A stretch of 28,308 nucleotides of DNA from positions 1 to 28,308 of the forward strand of contig CAMWIG010000005.1 of NCBI GenBank assembly GCA_947174295.1. The letters are read 5' to 3'. Positions 23,604 to 28,308 of the stretch are shown piece after piece. Under the pieces are notes generated by a model that saw nothing but the letters and a program-made list of their open reading frames with translations, had not been told where the DNA came from and did not search any database. The position numbers and the translations under genes were made by a program. How positions within the stretch are numbered: position 1 is the first letter of the stretch; each line of letters starts with the position of its first letter. Source of the DNA: an uncultured Alistipes sp. (GTDB taxonomy: Bacteria > Bacteroidota > Bacteroidia > Bacteroidales > Rikenellaceae).

Positions 23604-25313
23604 ATGAATACAATGTTAAAATACATATCGGTAATACTTCTGGGTGCGGGCGCAGTCTCCTGTTCGCTCGACACCGAGTCGATGTCGAGCATCGACAGCG
23701 GCACGTATTACAAGACCATGGCCGATGCCGAAGCCGCCCGCGTAGGATGCTACGACGGCTATCGCCGCATCTCGGCCGAGACCGCACTCTCGTTCACGCT
23801 GGCGTCGGAGATTATGGGCGACGACTGCTTCGGCGGCGCGGGCATGGGCGACGCCCGCAACTACCAGATGCTCGACCGCTTCGACATCGCGCAGGCCCCC
23901 GGCTCGGTCAACGAGTTCGACGACATGTGGAAACTCTCCTACAATGCGATATTCAACTGCAACACCCTGCTGGCCAACCTCGGCAACATCGAGTGGAAGG
24001 CCGACGCGGCACGCGGCTGCCAGACTCCCGAGCAGACCCGTGCGGCATACGAGGGCGAGGCGCGTTTCCTGCGCGCAATGGTCTACTTCGACCTGGTGCG
24101 GCTGTTCGAGCGCGTGCCTCTGCTGACCTCCCCGACCAAGGCGGTAGTACCGCAGGCCGCAGCGAATGAGACCTACGCACAGATTATCGCCGACCTGAAA
24201 TTCGCCAAGGAGAACATCCCCTACATGCCGACCAAGGCTTGGCATGCGACCTATGACGGTACGGCGACCGCCGATGCCGCAGCAGCGATGCTGGGCCGCG
24301 TATATCTGTTCTACACGGGCTACTACGGCGAGGAGCACGAGTCGCTGACGAAGGCCGACGCCATCGCAGCGCTGGAATTCGTCGTCGAGCGCGGCAACTA
24401 CGGACTGGTGCAGACCGGCAGCGACGGTGCGAACGGCTTCACCCGCATGTGGCGCGCCGCAATCGCGACCGACGCCGGTGCCGGCAAGGGGCTCGACAAC
24501 CACTCGTGGGTAGGCCGCGCATGCGAATACGCCGAGGTCAACGAATTCATCTTCACGCAGAAATTCAACTATCTGTCCGACTACAACGGCAACGCTTCGG
24601 GCAACCGCTGGCTGGTGATGGTAGGTCTGCGCAACATCGACAACGTGCAGGCGGTACCCTACGGCAAGGGCTGGGGAATCCAGACCGTCAATCCCGACGC
24701 CAAGCGCATCTTCGATGCCGCCGACCCGCGTTTGAAGGCCACGATAATCGACTTCGCGTCGGAGGGCCGCACGGGCGTTACGGATCAGGTGGCCGAGCTG
24801 GGCGACTGGCGCGAATTCACGGGCTACAACCTCAAAAAATACATTCCTCTGTCGTACAACGTCGACGGCAAGGCCGTGGCCGAGGTTACGGGTTCCGACT
24901 TCGCCGAGGGCGAACAGGATTTCCAGATTTCGCAGTATCAGGATGTAGTGGTGATGCGCTACGCCGACGTGCTGCTCATGCTCTCGGAGCTCAAAGAGGA
25001 TGCGACATACATGAACGAGGTGCGCGCCCGCGCAGACATGTCGGCTCTGGCGTACTCCAAGGAGAACGTCTTGGAGGAGCGTCACCGCGAATTCATGGGC
25101 GAGGGTATCCGCTATTGGGACCTGCTGCGTCAGGGCGTAGACTACGCCGCAGAGGCTATTGCGGGTACGTGGACGGTCAAAAGCGGCAACGTCGACGACC
25201 AAATCGTCATCTCGAAGGAGAATATCGTCTCCAAGCGCGGTCTGTGCCGTATTCCGCAGAACCAGATTGTGGCTGCGAACGGAGTCTACACACAGAACAC
25301 GGGATGGAACTAA
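23604..25313 (+). CDS. SusD/RagB-family surface glycan-binding lipoprotein
   Basis: A 569-residue SusD homologue, the outer-membrane lipoprotein that binds glycan and closes over SusC. The lipobox GAGAVSC gives Cys20 as lipidation site, followed by the acidic SLDTES typical of exported surface lipoproteins. The N-terminal SusD-like region includes EGEARFLRAMVYFDLVRLF (about 149-167), a TPR-type helix almost always present. The C-terminal RagB/SusD domain has ENVLEERHREFMGEGIRYWD (about 486-505). It is 21 bp downstream of SusC and 24 bp upstream of the next lipoprotein, clearly one operon. Which aromatic residues bind glycan cannot be told without a structure. Confidence 0.95.
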   Translation: MNTMLKYISVILLGAGAVSCSLDTESMSSIDSGTYYKTMADAEAARVGCYDGYRRISAETALSFTLASEIMGDDCFGGAGMGDARNYQMLDRFDIAQAPGSVNEFDDMWKLSYNAIFNCNTLLANLGNIEWKADAARGCQTPEQTRAAYEGEARFLRAMVYFDLVRLFERVPLLTSPTKAVVPQAAANETYAQIIADLKFAKENIPYMPTKAWHATYDGTATADAAAAMLGRVYLFYTGYYGEEHESLTKADAIAALEFVVERGNYGLVQTGSDGANGFTRMWRAAIATDAGAGKGLDNHSWVGRACEYAEVNEFIFTQKFNYLSDYNGNASGNRWLVMVGLRNIDNVQAVPYGKGWGIQTVNPDAKRIFDAADPRLKATIIDFASEGRTGVTDQVAELGDWREFTGYNLKKYIPLSYNVDGKAVAEVTGSDFAEGEQDFQISQYQDVVVMRYADVLLMLSELKEDATYMNEVRARADMSALAYSKENVLEERHREFMGEGIRYWDLLRQGVDYAAEAIAGTWTVKSGNVDDQIVISKENIVSKRGLCRIPQNQIVAANGVYTQNTGWN

Positions 25314-25337
25314 TCCTAATTTCAAGAGTTTAAAATT

Positions 25338-27635
25338 ATGAAAAAGATATTCAAACTGTTACTGTCGGCCGTCGCTCTCTTCGCAATCGGAGCCTGCACG
25401 CCCGACACGCCCGAGCTGCCGGCGATGACCATATCGGCCGAGGACCTCGTCATGGGCGAAGCATATACGATTACGCAGGACTCGGAAGACCCCAACACCA
25501 TCTACCTGACGAGTCTGCTCAAAGGCGTTACGCCTCTGTGGGAGTACCCGGGCGGCCGCTCGCAGAAGGCCGAGGTGAAGCTCCAAATCGCATTCAAGGG
25601 CCAGTACACATTCAAGTACGGAGTCCTCACTCCCGGCGGATACGTCTACGCCGAACCCTACGTGCTCGACCTGACGACCGACAACTTCGCATACGTCGAG
25701 GACGAGCTGTGGACATACCTCTCCGGCGGCCGCGGCAACTCGAAGACGTGGGTGCTCGACATCGACGCCGAAGGAAACACCACCTACTTCAAGGGCCCCA
25801 AGTGGTTCTTCTCGAACGGTTACACGTGGGACGCACTGCATAAGCCCAACGGCGAGTGCTACCTCGACATGAGCGACTACGCCGCAGCCGGCTACGCCGA
25901 CTGCATCGCCCCCTACGTCGTCGACGGAGCTTCGGCCTGGTACTGGGCGGCCGACTGGGCCGGCAACTCGTGGATGTGCGGCGCGGCCGACTACGGCACG
26001 ATGACCTTCGACCTCATCGACGGCGCCAACTGCACCGTCGTGGACCAGAACGGCAACGAGACCAAGGGTTCGTACATCCTCGACCTCGACACTCACGAGA
26101 TAGTCCTTACGGACGTGGTGCTGCTCAACCCCGACAACATGACTGCCAATCCGACGACGCTGCGCCTCATCGCACTCGACGACTACCGCATGCAGATAGC
26201 CGCCGTGCCCGATCCTCCCTACACGGCTCCCGACAATCCGTCGATGACCGTCTACAACTTCGTCACCAAGGAGTACTTCGACAACCCGCCCGCACCCGAA
26301 CAGCCGAAAGAGCCCGAACTGCCCGACGGCTGGAAGGATATCGTGGGACAGATTACGCAGACCGCCATCAAGTGGACCCTCTCGACCGAGAATCCCATCG
26401 ACTGGTGCCAGCTCTCCGGCGAGCGCATGAACGGCTGGAACACCCCGTCGGACTATCCCGACTGGCTCGGAACTCCCGACGCATCGGTCTACGGCGACTT
26501 CTCGCTCACGATGGACTCTTCGACCAACGCCTACATCGCGGTGGCTCCCGACGGAACCGAAATCGGAGGAAGCTACACGCTCGACGAGAAGGGAATCTAC
26601 CGCTTCGAAAACGGGTTGCCTTCGTTCACGCTCATCGGCTGGTCGTCGTTCTCGACCGATGACGACAACGAATTGCGCATCATGTCCATCGGCACCAACT
26701 CCAACGGCGTCATCAGCGACATGTGGGTAGGCGCCAAGGAGTACAACGACGGCGCTACCGAACCTCACCAGTACCGCGCATACCACCTCATCGCAAATGT
26801 CGGCGGCGGCAGCGGCTCCGGCGAGGAGAAGGGCTACGAAGCCTCGATCTACTTCACCAACTCCGGCTGGTGGCCTTCGGGCAACGGCCCGGCAGTGAAG
26901 GTCACGGGCGACGGCACCTACACGTGCGAGTTCACGGTCGAGCAGCAGGTCACCGACGCGATGGTTTTCACGGTCGACATCAAAGGTCTGCGCAACGACT
27001 ATCCCGCCTCGGGCGCACTGGTCAAGGCCGTCCGCTGCGACGGAGCGGACATAGCGTTCGACGCCGCGAAGGTAGCCTACGGCGACTTGGAGAACAACGG
27101 CAACCTGCGCATGGAGCTCGCGAACGCATTCGGCCCGACCGCCGGCGCACCGGCAGTGGCCGCAGTAGACTTCTCGCAGAAGATAGAGGTCGAGTTCGAA
27201 GTGAAGTTCGAGGCCTATCAGGCGCAGATAATGCTCACCAATACCGGCTGGTGGCCGAGCTACGGCGGCGCCACGCAGGCCGGCATCCTCGGCGTAGGCA
27301 AGCATAAGCTCACGCTCGACGAGATGAGCGACGCCGTCTCCGCCCCAATGGTATTCTGCATCGACCTGCTGGGCTATCCCCACGCGTCGACCGCGCAGTG
27401 CGGCATCCACTCGATAAAGGTCAACGGCGAGCAGGCCACCGTAAAAGCCGGAAATCTGGTCTACGGCGACCTCGAAAAGAAGGGCAACCTGCGCTGGGAG
27501 CTCTTCAACATCTACGGCGAAACCAAGGGCGATTCGACCGACGATGCCATGGATTACAGCCAGTCGGTAATCGACGGCGCCGATTTCACCAACGTGACGA
27601 GCCTCGAATTCCTCGTCTCCATCGACGCAGAATAA
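25338..27635 (+). CDS. Multidomain surface glycan-binding lipoprotein (SGBP/SusE-F position)
   Basis: A 765-residue lipoprotein (lipobox AIGAC, Cys20) in the position of SusE/SusF or SGBP-B proteins, which hold polysaccharide at the cell surface. No enzyme motif is seen. After a short Ig-like segment (about 25-115), the protein appears to contain two related beta-sandwich modules (about 124-290 and 332-452) that share patterns such as YGTMTFDL/YGDFSLTM and GSYILD/GSYTLD. A second pair of modules follows (about 499-626 and 627-763), each starting with a FTNSGWWPS/LTNTGWWPS motif and containing YGDLExxGNLRxEL. Linkers are proline- or glycine-rich (PPAPEQPKEPELPD; GGGSGSGEEKG). The exposed Trp pairs suggest glucan binding. 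A strong terminator follows the stop. Confidence 0.85.
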   Translation: MKKIFKLLLSAVALFAIGACTPDTPELPAMTISAEDLVMGEAYTITQDSEDPNTIYLTSLLKGVTPLWEYPGGRSQKAEVKLQIAFKGQYTFKYGVLTPGGYVYAEPYVLDLTTDNFAYVEDELWTYLSGGRGNSKTWVLDIDAEGNTTYFKGPKWFFSNGYTWDALHKPNGECYLDMSDYAAAGYADCIAPYVVDGASAWYWAADWAGNSWMCGAADYGTMTFDLIDGANCTVVDQNGNETKGSYILDLDTHEIVLTDVVLLNPDNMTANPTTLRLIALDDYRMQIAAVPDPPYTAPDNPSMTVYNFVTKEYFDNPPAPEQPKEPELPDGWKDIVGQITQTAIKWTLSTENPIDWCQLSGERMNGWNTPSDYPDWLGTPDASVYGDFSLTMDSSTNAYIAVAPDGTEIGGSYTLDEKGIYRFENGLPSFTLIGWSSFSTDDDNELRIMSIGTNSNGVISDMWVGAKEYNDGATEPHQYRAYHLIANVGGGSGSGEEKGYEASIYFTNSGWWPSGNGPAVKVTGDGTYTCEFTVEQQVTDAMVFTVDIKGLRNDYPASGALVKAVRCDGADIAFDAAKVAYGDLENNGNLRMELANAFGPTAGAPAVAAVDFSQKIEVEFEVKFEAYQAQIMLTNTGWWPSYGGATQAGILGVGKHKLTLDEMSDAVSAPMVFCIDLLGYPHASTAQCGIHSIKVNGEQATVKAGNLVYGDLEKKGNLRWELFNIYGETKGDSTDDAMDYSQSVIDGADFTNVTSLEFLVSIDAE
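26832..27626 (+). repeat. Tandem duplicated C-terminal domains in the glycan-binding lipoprotein
   Basis: Residues about 499-626 (26832-27215) and 627-763 (27216-27626) align along their length. Shared landmarks are TNSGWWPS/TNTGWWPS, AMVFTVDIKG/PMVFCIDLLG, KVAYGDLENNGNLRMEL/NLVYGDLEKKGNLRWEL and a Phe/Tyr-Ser-Gln near the end. The DNA has diverged, so this is an old protein-level duplication that is not recombinationally active. Confidence 0.85.
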
Positions 27636-27649
27636 ACAGGCAGCAAGAC

Positions 27650-27679
27650 GAAACCCGCTCTCCGCGGAGAGCGGGTTTC
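27650..27679 (+). terminator. Strong hairpin terminator between the SGBP gene and GH5
   Basis: A perfect 30-bp palindrome (27650-27664 mirrored by 27665-27679) begins 14 bp after the SGBP stop. It folds to a GC-rich stem flanked by AAACCC/GGGTTT and is followed by TCTCTT, resembling an intrinsic terminator. It lies only 23 bp before the GH5 start codon. Confidence 0.8.
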
Positions 27680-27702
27680 TCTTCGCCGCAAAACTTCGCA
27701 AC

Positions 27703-28308
27703 ATGAAAAAATTCATATCGGCGATTCTCTCGCTGACAATACTCTCCTCGCTGGCGGCATGCTCCGACAGCAGCACGGGCGATACTCCCGAACCCGGAAA
27801 GAAAGACTACACACTCGCCGTATCCCCCGCCGCATTCGACGGCGTGGAGGCCGAAGCGACGACGCTCACGCTCGACATCGACACCTCCGCTCCGTCGTGG
27901 AGCGTCGTGCGCGAGGCCGACAACGACTGGGCGCTGCCCAACATCTCGGTCGGCGTCGCAGGCCGCCACACGGTGCGCATCGCCGTAACGGCCAACACGG
28001 GCGCCGAGCGCTCGACCGTCATCACGGTCAAGGCCACGGGCTGCGAAGAGGTTCAGGTGCGGATTACGCAGAACGCCTACGAGGCTCCTCCGCAGCCCGT
28101 CTACGACGACCCCGACCTGATGCCCGACAACATCGCGGCCGACGCCTCGGGCATGGAGTCCGACGCCATGGCTCTGGCCGCCGAGATGAAGGCCGGAATC
28201 AACATCGGCAACACCTTGGAGGCGTGCAACAACCAAGGCACTGCCGACATGACTCTGTGGACCGGCAGCGAGACGTCGTGGGGCAATCCCCGCATCACCC
28301 AGGCGCTC
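27703..28308 (+). CDS. BACON-GH5 endo-glucanase lipoprotein, N-terminal part (runs off window)
   Basis: The first 202 residues of a surface endoglycanase; the frame is open to the window edge. The lipobox SSLAAC gives Cys20, followed by SDSS, a typical surface-export context. A BACON domain (about 36-126, YTLAVSPAAF to VQVRITQNAY) precedes the beginning of a GH5 catalytic domain: GINIGNTLEAC (165-175) and ETSWGNPRITQ (190-200), motifs typical of subfamily GH5_4 (xyloglucanases and endo-beta-1,4-glucanases). The catalytic glutamates lie beyond the window. Lipobox, BACON and GH5_4 together match the vanguard xyloglucanase architecture known from Bacteroides ovatus. It follows the SGBP gene after a terminator hairpin, so its expression needs readthrough or an unseen promoter. 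Confidence 0.85.
   Translation, partial: MKKFISAILSLTILSSLAACSDSSTGDTPEPGKKDYTLAVSPAAFDGVEAEATTLTLDIDTSAPSWSVVREADNDWALPNISVGVAGRHTVRIAVTANTGAERSTVITVKATGCEEVQVRITQNAYEAPPQPVYDDPDLMPDNIAADASGMESDAMALAAEMKAGINIGNTLEACNNQGTADMTLWTGSETSWGNPRITQAL

Noticed and set aside
20388..27776. Very long minus-strand open frames opposite SusC, SusD and the SGBP (and similar ones opposite GH97, GH28, fabF and GH43)
   Set aside because: They mirror the sense genes almost exactly, have no recognisable domains and are Val/Arg/His-rich. They arise because the GC-rich sense genes rarely use TTA, CTA and TCA codons, which would read as stops on the other strand.
1..28308. Mobile elements, CRISPR arrays, tRNA/rRNA genes, phage genes
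   Set aside because: No transposase or integrase, no direct-repeat arrays and no tRNA-like cloverleaf were seen; the window is fully explained by housekeeping and glycan-utilisation genes.

Overview
The window looks like a GC-rich (about 60%) Bacteroidales chromosome, most like Alistipes/Rikenellaceae. The evidence is the acpP-fabF-rnc order, the SusC/SusD pair, Bacteroidetes-type -7 boxes (TAnnTTTG), the many lipoprotein signals and the lack of clear Shine-Dalgarno sites. The genus is inference; the order Bacteroidales is well supported.

Layout. (1) 1-2899, plus strand: housekeeping genes, namely the 3' end of acpP, then fabF, rnc (GTG start) and radC, which overlaps rnc. (2) 2896-3561, minus: a six-helix YczE/YitT-like membrane protein converging on radC, their stop codons overlapping. 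(3) 3694-12438, plus: five exported carbohydrate-active enzymes: GH97, a GH28-like beta-helix protein, a heparinase II/III-type lyase, a GH43 and a GH88/GH105-type unsaturated uronyl hydrolase. A perfect 40-bp palindrome splits the set between the lyase and GH43. (4) 12515-20003, minus: a compact GH31 (PA14-containing, alpha-xylosidase-like) > GH3 > GH2 operon, ending against GH88 at a shared hairpin. (5) 20415-28308, plus: a divergent SusC > SusD > multidomain surface glycan-binding lipoprotein > BACON-GH5 operon; the GH5 gene runs off the window.

How the genes may work together. Regions 4 and 5 have the composition expected of a xyloglucan utilisation locus. A surface GH5 (GH5_4-like) would cut the backbone, the binding lipoprotein and SusCD would capture and import oligosaccharides, and GH31, GH2 and GH3 would remove xylose, galactose and glucose in turn. 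The GH43 resembles the subfamily that removes arabinose in such loci. The lyase, unsaturated uronyl hydrolase and GH28-like protein do not fit neutral xyloglucan; they imply a uronic-acid-containing substrate or a second, pectin-like target. No PUL regulator (hybrid two-component system, SusR-like protein or ECF sigma/anti-sigma pair) lies in the window.

The points most worth a second look are a nine-G tract in the SusC signal-peptide codons (possible phase variation), the binding lipoprotein built from two pairs of repeated domains, the uronide-type operon beside a xyloglucan-type locus, the 40-bp palindrome, and a strong terminator immediately before GH5. No tRNA, rRNA, CRISPR array or insertion sequence was seen.
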